Assembly: GCA_001939145.1 (NCBI GenBank)
Contig: LSRX01000769.1
Coordinates: forward strand, 102,156-166,155
From: Symbiodinium microadriaticum
Lineage: Eukaryota; Sar; Dinophyceae; Suessiales; Symbiodiniaceae
Length of the DNA stretch: 64,000 nucleotides
Direction of reading: 5' to 3'
The number at the start of each line of letters is the position of its first letter. Positions within the stretch are counted from its first letter, which is position 1. This document shows positions 1 to 12,525 of this stretch, piece by piece. Below the pieces are notes generated by a model. The model saw nothing but the letters and a program-made list of their open reading frames with translations, ran no database searches and had not been told where the DNA came from. The position numbers and the translations under genes were made by a program.

Positions 1-261
1 TTCCAACTCTATCCCTTTCAGGCTTCTCCAAATGCCTCATGGTGGAAAATGAAATCCTGCACGCTGAAGCGACCCTCACGCATCCTGCGCGGAAGCAGGA
101 ATGCTCGCACTGCCTTGCAGTCCATGCCGTGTCATGCATGCCCTTGTCTGTTATTTTCTAATGCCTAAATCTTCCTTCCCACTTTTGACACAGAATCCCA
201 GACTCCTGTCCACATGCCTCCGGATGTATTGCCTGAAGACGCGGGGTCTTTTGCAGCCACA

Positions 262-590
262 GCCCTTTGCAGCAACTGTGGCCATGACTTCAGGGTGGAC
301 AGATTGCCCCGAGACTCAAAGAAGACCTGAACGGCGACATGAGCGCGTATGAGCTCCAAGTGGCGCCAGTTGCTGGGGGTGCCGCTGAATCACTGCTGCT
401 GAGCTGACTCTGAGCCTCGCACTTCAAGAGCTCCGCGAAGGATATGCTGCCTTCAACTGCCACATGTCGGGCACGACATCTCCGTCTCCCACTGTCTGAA
501 GGGCTTCCCCGTCTCTTTGCGCTTTACTTGAAACGCTTCGACAGGGAGCTTCCCCCATTCATCCCCCGAGGTCAAGCCTGAATACAAGAC
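262..590 (+). pseudogene. Possible ubiquitin carboxyl-terminal hydrolase (USP) fragment, frameshifted
   Basis: A USP-like stretch is spread over all three plus frames. Near 262-325 a frame reads CSNCGHDFRVDRLPR, a half zinc ribbon. At 430-560 the peptides GYAAFNCHMSG, GHDISVSHCLKG and GLPRLFALYLKRFDREL follow each other in different frames. The last resembles the LPRxLxxxLKRF motif that follows the zinc finger in USP-family deubiquitinases. The frame changes within 100 bases point to a decayed copy or to sequence errors. The catalytic Cys and His boxes are not visible. The assignment rests on the LKRF motif alone and is tentative. Confidence 0.3.
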
Positions 591-2055
591 AACCAACAAC
601 AGAGTGCAAAGGCAAATTGCGAACACCTTTGCGCAGGAGAACAAGACAGTGCGACACCTCTTCACTTCTTCTTCGCCCTGCCAATCCCTCCCGATTGTAT
701 GGCGTGGGCCTGTGAAGCAAAAGGCTCTACCTCTCTCGCACAGGGGCACGAGGAGGTGCTCTCAGCCCAATGCCGGAGTTCAACAGTCCGAGAGAACAGA
801 GACTTCCAACATTTTTGACGACAATACCGGCTGAGGTAAGATGTCTGCAGGATACAATTCTGAAGGCTCGCAAGTCAGCACAGTTCAACTACCTGCGCCT
901 GATGCCATAGACATCTACAGGAGATGATGCATAAACAACCAACCTACAATGGTATAGTGGGCTTGTTGAAGGTCCTGTTCAGCTGGCTGCGTCGGAGAGC
1001 TGATAGGAACAGGGTTTCATGCCGGCAAACACAGGTAGCTCAGCAATGAGCTGTGTAGAGTTTGTATCTCGTGTCATTCCAATCTGTTTGCCATGCACTT
1101 GCTGGGCGGGGTCTGAATTTCCCACTCCATTGATGTGGTCCGTTGGATTTGGCGGAGAATTTCTGAATTTAAAACAAGGAACTCGAGGGTGCCCTGTATC
1201 GGTGAAGGTCACCTTTGCGACAAATAGGCCGGCGGCCCGCTGCACATTTAGGAAATCGAGGGTCGTAATCGTTCTTGTCCGGTGCTGTCACTGTACTGCA
1301 CAGGCGTGCCCATATGGCAGCCCTTCAGCGTGAGGAAACACGCTCGCTCTCCGTGCTGTTCAAGCCTCTCCGTTTCTGCTTGTAAAAGCTTTCAGTCTTC
1401 AATTCCTTAGGCGGTCAGGACTGGCCAGATGCTTCGCGACGTGAGCCCGAGTTGCTGGGTCAATCTCGGGCCCCTCAGGCCCGCTAGTCTGCCTCTTCGT
1501 CTCCCAGGCATAGGGGGTGGGTCAGGTCCCCGGTCAGCCTCTCAATCTCTCTCTGTCTCTGCCTCTGCTGTCATAGGCTACTCGTGCGGTCCAAGTGTCG
1601 TTGCTGCACATTGGTCCCTGCCTGCGTCACATCTTGTCACATGAGCGGTGTACGCAACTTGCGGTGTAAGCTTGGAACGGACGGTTTCAATGCCCTTGGC
1701 ATCAAAAATCGGCGCAACCTCGAGATTGATTGTCATTTGGTGCATTTTCTGCACAGTATTGAGCTTATTTAGATTCTTAGACTACGGCATCGGAAGGCGA
1801 CATCCAAGCATGGCCAACATATCCTCAGTCTTGACAGAACTTTTGGGCCTGAAAGATGCGGAACCGATTTAGCAGTGTCAGGACCTTCAGGCAGACAAGT
1901 GACTCTTCTTGGATGCGAGACAACAGGGCCTTGGCGAAATTCAAGCTTCTGTCGTGCAGAAGGTCAAGTATGCAGGCATTGGACAAAAACAATTGGGTTT
2001 TAAATGCTTTGACCGTGCTACTATTTCCTTTATTTGGAGTTGGGTAGGCGTGATG
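591..2055. other. No gene recognised
   Basis: Mixed-composition DNA with only short chance frames. No conserved motif was seen on either strand. Confidence 0.5.
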
Positions 2056-2058
2056 TGA

Positions 2059-2325
2059 CTTAGTAGTAGTCGTAGTAGTACTAGTACTAGTACTAGTAGT
2101 AGTAGTAGTAGTAGTAGTAGCAGCAGCAGCAGCAGCAGGAGTAGTAGTAATAGTAGTAGTAGCAGCAGCAGCAGCAGCAGGAGTAGTAGTAATAGTAGTA
2201 GTAGTAGTAGTAGTAGTAGTAGCAGCAGAAGTAGCAGTAGTAGTAGTAGTAGTAGTAGTAGTAGCAGTAGTAGTAGTCGTGGTGGTGGTAGTAGTAGTAG
2301 TAGTAGCAGAAGTAGTAGAAGTAGT

Positions 2326-2379
<54 letters not shown>

Positions 2380-2408
2380 CAACAACAACTACAACAACAA
2401 CAACAACA

Positions 2409-2451
<43 letters not shown>

Positions 2452-2500
2452 GTACTAGTACTAGTACTAGTACTAGTACTAGTACTAGTACTACTTGCGA
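2059..2500. repeat. Trinucleotide repeat block (AGT/AGC, then AAC and ACT)
   Basis: About 440 bases of imperfect trinucleotide repeats. The block starts with AGT and AGC units, changes to AAC near 2380 and to ACT near 2410, and ends in an ACTAGT-rich palindromic tail (about 2450-2494). The changes of unit suggest patchwork expansion. The open frames here (poly-Leu, poly-Tyr, poly-Ser/Thr) are artefacts of the repeat. Confidence 0.95.
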
Positions 2501-4917
2501 ACGCTGCTCCGTCCAAGGTCTGAAGCATAGCGAGAGACAGACGATATCCGTGCGGCGATTTTGGATCGCTGCGACATCGGGGCATCTCATAAATGACACC
2601 ACGGCTCAGGTCGAAACTAACTAAAGCAAAAAATCAACCTCAGCCGAAGGTCATGAGATCGAAGGCTGGTTGTTTAACATGCCGCAAGGCTGTGCTCACC
2701 GGCATTGGAGAAGACTTCCTTCCGCTGTCTGCAAGATTGACTACAGATCGCAGCAGAGATCAGCTGTAAAGGGCCAGACATCAGTACAGGACGACGACGA
2801 CACGACAGCTGCTACCACCGATATGATAAAGTGGGGGAAGCGCAGAGCTAGCTGGACCGTCGGCACCAGCCACCGGCCACCGCTGCGTAGTTCAAGCTCG
2901 CTGCTCACTGCATGGATGAAGCACTTTGCGTTCGCTGTCCCAGTGGGTGTAGAGCGATGCTTGTGATGGCCCAGATAACCACGATGGTGGTCAAATATGC
3001 CACACACTTGCTGCCTGTTGCTAGCTGCTAGCTCTTTCGTCACTCCAAAGGACAGCTCAGGACCCGGTCCGAGTAACACAAGAAATGCGACCCGGCATGC
3101 CAGGGACCCACCTGTACGTGCCGCCGCCAAGGGAGGACCTGAGCCGAGGCATACAATCGTAAAGCCACCACTGCTCAGCATGTGAATGCGAACATCCAAG
3201 CCAGAGCCACTCAACTGATGCCCTGACGTGGCTGAAGCATTGCGGAAGCACTTTGCACGCGAATTTTATAAGCATCAGCGCTGTAATGCCGCCTCCATAC
3301 TGCAGTCTCTTGCTGCACCCATCGTTCACGACTGAACAAGCAACGCGCTACAGAAATAACGCGCGAAGCACCATGCGCAATGCTCGTGTTGATGCATCAT
3401 CTGTGCATCCTCTGAGCACCCCTGATATTCCCCGCTGAAGCAAATAGCAACAGGAAAGTAGGATGGTGCACCGGGCAGGCCAAAATGCAGTTCTAGCAAT
3501 GTTGCCCACACTTCCTGAGTTAACTGCGCATGCTAGCCGATAGCATGTGCAACAAGGGTGATTCGGTTGCCGGTGCAGCATGTGCCGTACTTTTGGCTCG
3601 CAGGAGTACGGATTCGCCACTCACCTCGTAAGTGTTGTCTGGCCAAAAGCTTGCCCTGATGCTCCTCAAAATCTTTGCCCCCATCACAGCAGGCCCAAAG
3701 ACCCCCTCTTCAAAGTGTGAGATCCCTACAAAAGGCTGCAAAAGGGGGCTGCCACTGTCGGTGTGAACCGGTGCCTGAAAGTCAACGCTGACAGTCGGTG
3801 TAGTCCAAAGTAGCGAGGGACAAAGCAGGATCACAAAACTGCTGAAGAGTACGCAAACCGAGCTGTGGCTATGAGTGGGCCGGGTTTAAGCCGGTGAAGC
3901 ATCGATGGCCGTAGGCACCGAGCACGAAGCTCAGATGGCCCTCAGAAATAGCCTGCTTGGATCCCAGCAAACTGGCAACCTGTCCAACCGCTGCCCAATT
4001 TGAGCAGCCGCATTCAGTCAGGCGCTGATGTGCCAACATCTCGGCATCACCCGGGTGATCAGGCAGTGATCGAGGTGGTGGCAGGAAACGGTAGGTAACG
4101 CGCCGCTGCACGGTTGGGAGAGCGCAGACATTGCAAGCATTCAGCAACGACGATGTCAATGTGCGTAGAAAGAAAGCCGAGGCATCTACAAGGTTGAGTT
4201 GCCACAGTTCAGCGAGGGGACTACCGTGCTACCAGGCGCTTTTCGAGGCTTAAGCGCCTGGATAGCATCTACGATGTCATGTGGTTGGAAGGCCAGGGCA
4301 TCCTCAACCGAATTTGTTCGAATGCATCTGCACGGCCAAAGGCCTTAGAAAAGTACCCGAGCACGGCATCAAACTGGTTTTGTTTACCTAGCAGGTGTGC
4401 CTCAGGGAGCGGGTACGAACGGGGTCCCTATACCCTGCTTCCGGGCTATCAGGCGAACTGTCCTATACCCTTCACCCATGTCCTCGCTTGATGCGCTTGC
4501 TCAATCTGCGCGGCAAGACCCTTTCGGCAACTTTCGGGTCTATACTTCTGTTGCGCAGCTGGCACCAGGTTCTGCCACATTGCACGGATATGAGATTGGA
4601 CACAGCGATTGCGTCAGGGGTCATGGCACTATGGCTATTGGCAGGGAAGAGACGAGTGCAAACGACTTTTGAGAAACTCTATACTCTATTCCCTCGTCGG
4701 CCGTTTTGCTTTCATAGACGGCACTCACAGACTCGCGCAAGTCAGGCATCTCAGGGCCTTTCACACGCATGCATTCGTGGGCATGTTTGGAAAAGCGACG
4801 TTGGCTAGACTTGTGACCCGCTCCCAACTGTTGCAATCGCCAACCTGCTACATCTGCTACTCCAGGCACACTACGAAACACAAGTCGATGTCGTGGCCCG
4901 AGGTGCCAGTCTGAGAT
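2501..4917. other. No gene recognised; possible LINE remains at the right edge
   Basis: No conserved protein or RNA gene was seen. The part next to 4917 lies where the rest of the LINE endonuclease described at 4918-5714 would continue on the minus strand, but nothing firm could be read. Confidence 0.4.
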
Positions 4918-5714
4918 TTAACAATGTTCTGACAAAAGTTGCAGTCCTACTTTCAGTGGCCCTGACCACGTGTTAAAAACAACCAGTTGATTGTTGCTCA
5001 GCAAGCGTTGAAAATTTTCATCAGTGCCGCGAGTGGCGGAACGTAGCAGCCCACGCCCCACCAGACCAGGAATCGAGTCCACGGGTGTGCTGTAACCCCC
5101 GAGCATGATCAACAAGTTGCGTTTCGGCAGCCGCTGTGGAACGCGCCCGAAGGTAACCGAACATCTGCCTCTGCACCGCAACGTGAGATGCATTCTTCTC
5201 CTGCCTGACCCACTGACAGAGACAAAGACGATCAGTGGTAACCTGGGCGCCCTCACCCTTGACATGTAGAAGCCTGCCAGGGATCCAGGAGAAGCAGCCA
5301 CTGCCAAACCACAATACCGATATTAGGACTAGGATCCGCCGAAACGACAAAGGACGACCCAGGTATGCGCCACGTGGATTCCTGTTTTCCTAAGCCCCAA
5401 CGAACTTCTTGGAATGAAACAACGCCAGCTTCGCCCGAATTGGAGAGCCAGTCACATATCACATCATAGAGTTCAGAAAAAATCCCTCCGCAATTGCACG
5501 TTACCACCCGCAGCCGAGAGCCGCCATTGACACTCTGGGGTCGGCTTCGGCCAAATCGATCAACCCGCATCATTTGCAAGCAACTTGCGACGATATCAGA
5601 AAAAGTAACGTCCGGAAGAGGCCTCCCGTAACACTCCTTAGATTCGGAGGCGAGGACCGGCCACACCGCTGCCTCGAGAGCATTTTTGCTCGACGCCGCC
5701 CCCAGCAAACGCAT
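4918..5714 (-). pseudogene. LINE (non-LTR retrotransposon) AP-endonuclease fragment, frameshifted
   Basis: Read from 5714 downwards, the first frame holds LRVVTCNCGGIFSELYDVI and VVSFQEVRWGLG, the N-terminal N and QE motifs of the exonuclease-endonuclease-phosphatase fold that non-LTR retrotransposons use to nick target DNA. The homology continues in two other frames: one reads PGRLLHVKGEG, the other reads LPKRNLLIMLGGYSTP and NQLVVFNTW. In an intact copy the latter would be the GDFN-type motif; here the Asp is replaced by Gly. The copy is therefore dead: it has at least two frameshifts and a lost catalytic residue, and no reverse transcriptase was found beside it. The family call is good; the clade is not resolved. 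Confidence 0.65.
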
Positions 5715-7315
5715 CAGCGCTTCGCTTTGCTGTCATGCTTCTCGGGCCATAGGAAAGTTGGCCCCAACGGCGACAAAACTTAACCTCCGGTCGGCCCCGA
5801 CACCGAACAGCGAGCGCAGAGCTCAGCAGGAACTAAGGCCACCGAGGCCGGCCCGCTGCTGGGGCTTGGGTCGGGCAAAGAGCGACGACGGTAACGTGGC
5901 GCGCCGCCATGCTGTAGACTACCTTGATTGGGCTTCCCATTTTGCAGAGCGATGCACTCAGGTGCTGCTGCAATCCAGAGAAGCAAACCAACATCATGAG
6001 AAGCTTTCTACACACTGCACAATCGGCCTCCCTTCTTTGGTCGCAAGAACACCACAAACTGATCATGCCAGACTTTGGTACTGCCCCAGCCGGCGCATTA
6101 GCCCACGTGCCCGACTGTCATCTACTGCTGCTTGGCCTCAAGGCGAGTACCATATCGGATGCTAAGTCCCACACCCGGCAAACAGTGTGGGGAGTACGAT
6201 TCATCGGCAGTGTCGACACTCCACCGGTAAGTCAAATGCAGCCTCCCCTTCGTCTTATTTGGCACTTGGCCGCCGTGACAAGAGCATGCGAAAACTCAGC
6301 AACGGCAACAGCAGCAGAAATCCAGCTTAGTCCAATGACTCCAATGGCCTCCCTGGGCGTCTTTTCAGATACGCGCGTGCGCTCAGCCCAGATCACTGGA
6401 GACTTAGCCACCCAAACTCGGCCGAGATGTGGGGTCACACCGCTCGGTGTGCCTTGGGGGTGTCAGGCAGAAGACGCAACGACCGGAGCAACCACCGAGC
6501 TGCTCCGCAAGCCGGCGTGCAAGCCCTGCATCGACCCGGAGTCGACGTCCTGGCAGCGGTCCTGCACCATCCCAGAGTTCACTGGTTACTCTGGCCGGCG
6601 ACAATGGCGTCGGATCGGCCCATGGCATCTCTCCCTGTCCTGACAACCGTGACAGTTCGACTGTGGTGCAGGTACGTGGCATGCTGCGACGACATGTTTA
6701 AACCCTAAACCACCCTAAACCCCAAACAATCCACGTCAGCATCCTCCCCTTAGCCTTAGTCTTGTTTGCGTCCCGACCAGGCCAACGGTGGGTTCCCGCT
6801 CTGCCCCCAGGTTTAGAACCACCCGGGGCTCCGAGTATCTCCGAGTTACATGCCGGCTGCCACGCAACGCCCTGCATAAGGCATATATATTTTGCTACAT
6901 TGTTGCTGGGACGTCAACCTGACACTGATGTGAAGTGGCGCAATCTGGCTCTCACTCACGCGGAAGGCCAATGCCCCCCGTGAACGAGCTGCAGCTCGAG
7001 AAAAGTCCCTGTCGCGATGGGTGGCGAAAGCGGTCGGGTCAAAGAGGTGATGTCGAAACACACTGGCATTTGGCCCCCTCGAGGTTTCCAACACACACTC
7101 AGTAGCACCTGGCCCAATCCAGAGACACACGCTGGCACCAAGAATACAAGAAAAGACAAAGAAAGTCAAGTAAAAATACAAAAGGAAAATAAACAACTTT
7201 CCGATGAATGCAAATAAATAAAGATATTAGAAGACAAACCCGTCAATATTCATAACTCTCCAGGAAATTTAGCCGCAGGGAAGTGGATCCTGGATTTAAA
7301 TCAAGGAAAGTGGTA
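5715..7315. other. No gene recognised
   Basis: GC-rich single-copy-looking DNA. A short degenerate CCCTAAA-type patch lies near 6700-6730. Several open frames exist on both strands but none shows a recognisable motif. Confidence 0.45.
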
Positions 7316-7427
7316 GCAGAGTAGCAGTAGTAGTAGCGCTCGTACTTCGACGACGATCAGTACTGCCCCAACTACTCCGTACTACTGCTGCTGCTGCTGC
7401 TGCTACTCTTACTACTCTTACTACTCT

Positions 7428-7473
<46 letters not shown>

Positions 7474-7710
7474 GCTACTGCTACTGCTACTGCTACTGCT
7501 ACTGCTATTGCTACTACTGCTACAACTACAATTACAACTGTAACAACAACAACAACAACAACAGCAACAACAACAACAACTACTACTACTACTACTACTA
7601 CTATTACTATTACTACTCTGTAGCTGCGGCTGCTGCTGCTCCTGCTCCTGCTGCTGTTGCTGCTGCTGCTACCAACGTGGTGTTGCTGCTGCTACTGCTG
7701 CTACTAGTTC
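7316..7710. repeat. Trinucleotide repeat block (ACT/GCT/AAC)
   Basis: About 390 bases of imperfect ACT, CTG/GCT and AAC trinucleotides with a central ACTGCT hexanucleotide stretch (7460-7510). It is the second of three such blocks in the window. No gene is supported inside it. Confidence 0.9.
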
Positions 7711-8131
7711 TACAATGACTGCTATGACGGTGGAAACTCAACGTTCGAGTACTTAAGGGGACTATCTTGCTCCAGTGCGGCAGCCCATTTACAAACAGAG
7801 TCGAACTTTTTGTGGAAACAGACCTCCTCTGGGTTTGAGGTGGCATCATCCCTCAGCCACGCTTACCCTGTAACTTTACTGGTTCCCGAATATACAGTAA
7901 GAGTGAGTGGTTGCAAAAGCCCTGAATCCAAACACGAGCGCCTGGGGTAACTAAAAGGACTCGCGTGTCTGCAAGAAACCCAAACCCTACATCAGAGAGC
8001 CGGGCTGACAAAAATCCGGATATGATGGATGGCAATCCACGGCCGCAAAAAGGAGTGATTGGTTCTCAGAAGTCTCTTGTTGCGGACTGGATGTCTGCGA
8101 GCGACGAAAGCAGGGGTTCTAAGGAAGGCAC

Positions 8132-8416
8132 CAGTACACCTTGTCCATCTGGAGTTCCACAGGAGTCGGGTTGTGGCTCGTCACCTGTGTACATGGTGCT
8201 TCTGTTGTCTTGAGATGGCATGCAGTGAAGCTCCGTTGCCGTTTTATCCATCGCTTCAGGCCTCTCTGGCTATCCTTGCTCCTTCCTTGAAAGCTTCTTC
8301 CTGGCAAGCAGTCGTAAGTAGAGATCTGAAACTGCAGCCCCGGCTTCTCTGAGACCTTGGATCGCCCAGGTAGCCGGACGAACATCGAGTCGGTGTCACC
8401 GTAAAGAACCTGGCAG
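8132..8416 (-). CDS. REV3: REV3 exons: DNA polymerase zeta catalytic subunit, active-site motif C
   Basis: Three short exons on the minus strand. Exon 8416-about 8366 encodes CQVLYGDTDSMFVRLPG, the DTD motif C of B-family polymerases in the form typical of polymerase zeta; the two Asp residues bind the catalytic metals. Exon 8300-8262 encodes EEAFKEGARIARE and exon 8184-8132 encodes VTSHNPTPVELQMDKVYW. The introns are about 65 and 77 bases. The second starts with GC and ends with AG, and joining across it keeps the frame. Polymerase zeta extends primers past DNA lesions (translesion synthesis) in the nucleus. The downstream exons (KKRYVG region, C-terminal zinc and Fe-S cluster) were not found and may lie outside the window. 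Confidence 0.8.
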
Positions 8417-8519
8417 CTGCACTTCCTGTCACTCTCTGCCAGCTCTGGCTTCTACACGACCTTCTGCCCCAATACTGTACTGTTGCAACAGATGAGCTGT
8501 AGCTATCATGATGTCACGC

Positions 8520-9940
8520 GCCGGGAACGAAACCACAGAACTCCTGCAAGAAACTGCTGCGCTGTTGTGTATGGCACCATATGCACTCTAGTTCGTCACA
8601 AGCAAGACAACGTTGTGGCTTGTTAAGCTTGTTTACCATTCAACAACTTCGTTCCTTTCTTCCCTTGAATGGGGCAGTCTACAATCGCAGGTCGATGCGA
8701 GGGGAACTTGTCTGCAAATGCCGAGGGTCTCTGAGGGTGTCCTTCAGAGGCAATGAACTCTCCAACTGCATTCAGCTTCATTGGGTGGGAGTCATCAGCA
8801 ATCTGCACGGAAGTGTCACTCTCCGTGACTCTCAGCTTTCTCTAGCATCTATGGTGGGCCGACCTTTCACTCCGCCGAGTGTTCAGGATGGTCATGGTGG
8901 CAATATCCTTTCTTCACGGGTGTGAGTCTGTTCGGCATGGCCACCCACTGGCCCCCGTCTTTGCTTTGCGCAAGACTCGGAGAGTCCAAAGGCTGTTTGA
9001 CTGCTTGGTTTCGCTTGCTTCTTGGCTGCCTTGACAACATCCGGGCACGCGCGGCTGCCACTGGCAGAGCCCAAACTCGGAGAGTCTTCGGATGATTTAG
9101 GGAAAGCTCTTTGCTGCTTTTTGAAGCAAGCGGACAGAAATTGCGGCGGCTGGCCTCGGCTCCGGAGACCTCCGCCTCCACCCAGCGCACGGCTCTTTCC
9201 AAGGTGCGCCTGCCCAGGGCCGGGGCCGCAAGGAACAGACGGGCTGCCTTCACAACGACTCTGCAGGGCTCGCAGTCGCCATCTTCGCGTAAATCTTGGC
9301 TTTTGTAAAGCTGAGCTGATGTCTGTTCGCAACGTTAGCAGGCGTATCCCAACTGCGAGGCAGCAAGCACTGTGCCGCACCCCACGACACCCGATGCCGC
9401 AATTGCTCGAGGTGTCCGGCCACGGTTCTGGCGTAAGCTGAACCAGATTATATTGACGCTTTGTTACCAGGATGCTATGCCGGGCCCCTTCGTTGGCCAT
9501 TCCCTGGCAACAGGTGGAATGGCACACAAGCTGCAAAACACAAAACGTGTTCACAAGGATACAGGTATGTGCGCATGTATAGCTACACAGATCACCATCA
9601 CCATGATCGTCATCATCATCCTCCTCCTCCTCGTCAACGTCATCATCGTCATAATCGTCATAGCCGCATAGAGTATATACGACTTATTTATTCGAGATAC
9701 AGATATGCGAAAGCGAAAATTCTGCTGTGAACACGCATGTGCAGACTCTGCACCGGCCTCCACCGACACCGACACACAGAGAAAAAATTCAATTACCGAC
9801 GCACTGGACCGACTCCTTCATGATGTCAAGGCTGATGCTTGATTCTTGAATTTCTTGAAGGGGCGGCTACAGGGCTCGATGGTTTCAACTCTCAGCACAC
9901 TTTACCAAGCTTCCCCCACTCCAGTACTGTCCGGTGTGCA
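8520..9940. other. REV3 intron with simple repeat
   Basis: This lies between REV3 exons and shows no exon that could be recognised. An imperfect ATC/ATG-type trinucleotide patch occupies about 9592-9662. Confidence 0.5.
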
Positions 9941-9947
9941 TTTTGGC

Positions 9948-10671
9948 CTGGCAGTTTGAACTATGGCATCAGCAAGCTCCACAAAAGGCATCCTCAGTTG
10001 TTCAGGGACTGTTTAGACCATGACTGTGCCGGCCGGCATCATGCACAAGCATGTAAACCACCTGCCTACCACTGAAGGATGCGCCGGTATAGCCATACGT
10101 GACCTAGGCAGCCAGGATGTGGACACAGCCGAGGGCACGATGTGGTCAGCAATTTCTAGCTTCTCACGTTCGCGATCATCTTGAGGCCAAACTGCCTCGC
10201 GTCCAGCAGTCGTGCTCTTGCCTGAACGGCTTTTCCTAAGGCCCTCAGCACGCCCAACGTGTGCTAAAAGAAGGCATGGAATCCGCACAGCATTCAGCTA
10301 GTTCTTTGTGGAAAGACTCTACTCGGTGCCTCTGTAGCCACTCCAGCTTCCTTCTGCTCCTTCTGCAAAACCTTCAAAGCCTTCTTGACCATGATTCGCG
10401 TCCTCACATGTCGGAAAGCAAAAACTACTAAATCTCACTAAGGAGTCGAATCTTACCGTAGATAGCTCGACTTAGATCAATGAACTAGACTTGAGAGTGC
10501 ATAGGCTGAGATCATACTGATGCAATCACGCGTGGCTCGTGTGAGCCAAGAGCTGAAGAAAGTCGTGCAACAAGGACAACATGCGGTAAGTCTCCGGCTG
10601 CAGAATCTCATGCAGCATTCGAGGCAGTATTCCAGGCTTCTTTTCTCTCTTGATGAAGACAGCCTGCCCAT
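9948..10671 (-). CDS. REV3: REV3 exons: DNA polymerase zeta palm and fingers
   Basis: Five small exons on the minus strand join in frame. 10671-10602 encodes DGQAVFIKREKKPGILPRML then HEIL; 10402-10330 encodes TRIMVKKALKVLQKEQKE; 10221-10168 encodes ARLLDARQFGLKMIAN; 10103-10066 encodes VTYGYTGASFSGR; 9992-9948 encodes MPFVELADAIVQTAR. This order matches the region between motif A and motif C of REV3, including the N-x-x-YG motif B (exons 10221 and 10103). Four of the five donors are GC (after 10602, 10330, 10066 and 9948) and one is GT (after 10168). All acceptors are AG. The unbroken motif order and frame argue for a working gene. Confidence 0.85.
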
Positions 10672-11570
10672 CTTTACGAAAGCTCTGAAAACCGCGTAGA
10701 ACTTTCGGATGTGAGCCTCGTTTGCCGTCACAAAGACGTCCTGGAGCCTCGACACAGGTGCATCTTCTGCTGAAGGTCACCCGTGATATGAGCGCCTTAG
10801 GGCTGCGTGCTCGTATGCCTGCAACAAAAGCACACACGATTCTTAGTGGGCTTCTCTGGAGGTTACATGCGGGGTCAACTGCTATCCAGCAATCGCTAGG
10901 AGGCCAAAGAAACTAGAATCATGTTTTGGGCATGGCAAGCTTCGTCTCGTCCAGAGAGAGTCAGGATCAAAAGAAAGGAAAGCTGGGAGGGAAGGGGCTG
11001 GAATCAATTAGACTCGGGACTGGGTATGAGTATGAGTTTGCAAATTGGGTCAGGCCAGGAACATTTGAGCTGGGCACTAGCTGGGTTTGCACGTAGCAGG
11101 AGTGCCGACGAAGCGGGCCTCTCTCCCTAAGGCAGCCTAAGCCCAGAATTAACCCCAGACCTCCTAGGATCCTAGACACAAAACCTTGCCAACACTGTCA
11201 CTTGCATCGTGAAGTCGTGAAGCCTCCAGCACCCCCATTTTGGCTTGGGCACCGATATCCTGCAGGCGACCCGCCTGAGACATTGCATTTCCAACAGCGG
11301 GGCATGAGCGGTCACCAGACTAGTTCCTGTATTTTTCTGTTTGTTTTTGGTTTTTATTTTCGTTTTCCTCGTGTTTGCTCCTTGCCCTACTGAAAGTATG
11401 GTATTTTGACAGATTGGCCCCTGTGGTGTGCCATAGCACTCTTGAAAGATCATGGTTCAACCCGCAGGAATTTCGTTTGGGTTGGGGCAATTTCGGGCTT
11501 TGATGACGATCCGGCAACTTAGGGATGCAATGAGATCTGGGTACATCATATATCTTAAACCCGCCCAGTT
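10672..11570. other. REV3 intron, no gene recognised
   Basis: Between REV3 exons. Nothing conserved was seen on either strand. Confidence 0.4.
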
Positions 11571-12235
11571 CCTTTGAGGTTTCCATCCCAAACACGCCCC
11601 TTCATTGGGCGATTCCGGTTCATCATATATCTTAGACACGCCCTGCCCAATGGGGCGATTTCGATTCATCATAAAATCTTACGCACGACCCCTCATGAGG
11701 CCATCATACATCTTAAACCCGCCCCCTTATTTGGCGATTCTGGTTCATCATATCTCTTAAGCACCCTGCCTCATTTGGCGATTCCGGTGCAACATGTATC
11801 TTAAATACGCCGCTCCCCTTTCGGCGATCCCGGTTCCTCATACATCTTAAGCACCCTGCCTCATTTGGCGATTCTGGGTCATCAGTTATCTTAAGCAGGC
11901 CCCCCCCCCTTGGGTGATTCCGGTTCATCATATAGCTTAAACACACGCCCTCATTGGGCGATTCCGGTTAATCACACATCATCTTAAGAACACTCCTCAT
12001 TTGACGGTTCCGGTTCATCATATATCTCAAATCACGCCCCTTCATTTGGCGATTCCGATTCATCTTATGTCGTACACACGCCCCTCATCATATCATGCAA
12101 ATTTAACACGTCCCCTCATTGGTCCATTCCGGTTCATCATCACATATCTAAACGCGCCCCCCTCATTTGGCGAGTCCAGTTCATCATGATATCACATCAC
12201 ATATCATATGTCTTAAACCCCCCCGCCCGTTAGGG
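11571..12235. repeat. Satellite-like tandem repeat, unit about 45-60 bp
   Basis: At least ten degenerate units share the core GATTCCGGTTCATCATAT, followed by a CTTAAAC-type segment and a C-rich CGCCCCTCATTTGGC segment. Unit length varies. The same family reappears at 31036-31290. The array lies inside the REV3 transcription unit, presumably in an intron. Confidence 0.85.
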
Positions 12236-12451
12236 GAGTCCGATTCTGCACCTTTGTGAAACTCGCCCCCAACTTTCCACGGCCCTCGACCCGCGCGACC
12301 GCGCCCCGCTGCCCGCGGCACGGCTAAAGAGAGCCGGGGGTTGGGGCGAGGCGTAGGCCCTCCCTTTGCAACAACAGTTTCTGCATCAGGAGTAATGCAA
12401 CGATCTATACGCGTTCTGCTTTTGCCTGGCGGGATGTTCGAGCTCGCACGG

Positions 12452-12525
12452 CTTTGACTTGTGCTTGTGTGCTTGCTTGCTGGCTGGCTGGCTGGCTTGC
12501 CTGCTTCCTTGCTTGCTTGCTTGGA
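12452..12525. repeat. CTTG/CTGG tetranucleotide microsatellite
   Basis: About 70 bases of imperfect CTTG and CTGG units. Confidence 0.8.

Noticed and set aside
1941..2602. Long poly-Leu, poly-Tyr and poly-Val open frames
   Set aside because: They exist only because the trinucleotide block has no stop in those frames; there is no non-repeat domain.
11232..11250. CCATTTTGGCTTGGG as a spliced-leader copy
   Set aside because: Only the central 11 bases match the leader; both ends differ.
11571..12235. CRISPR array
   Set aside because: Units are degenerate, spacers are not unique, and the DNA is eukaryotic.
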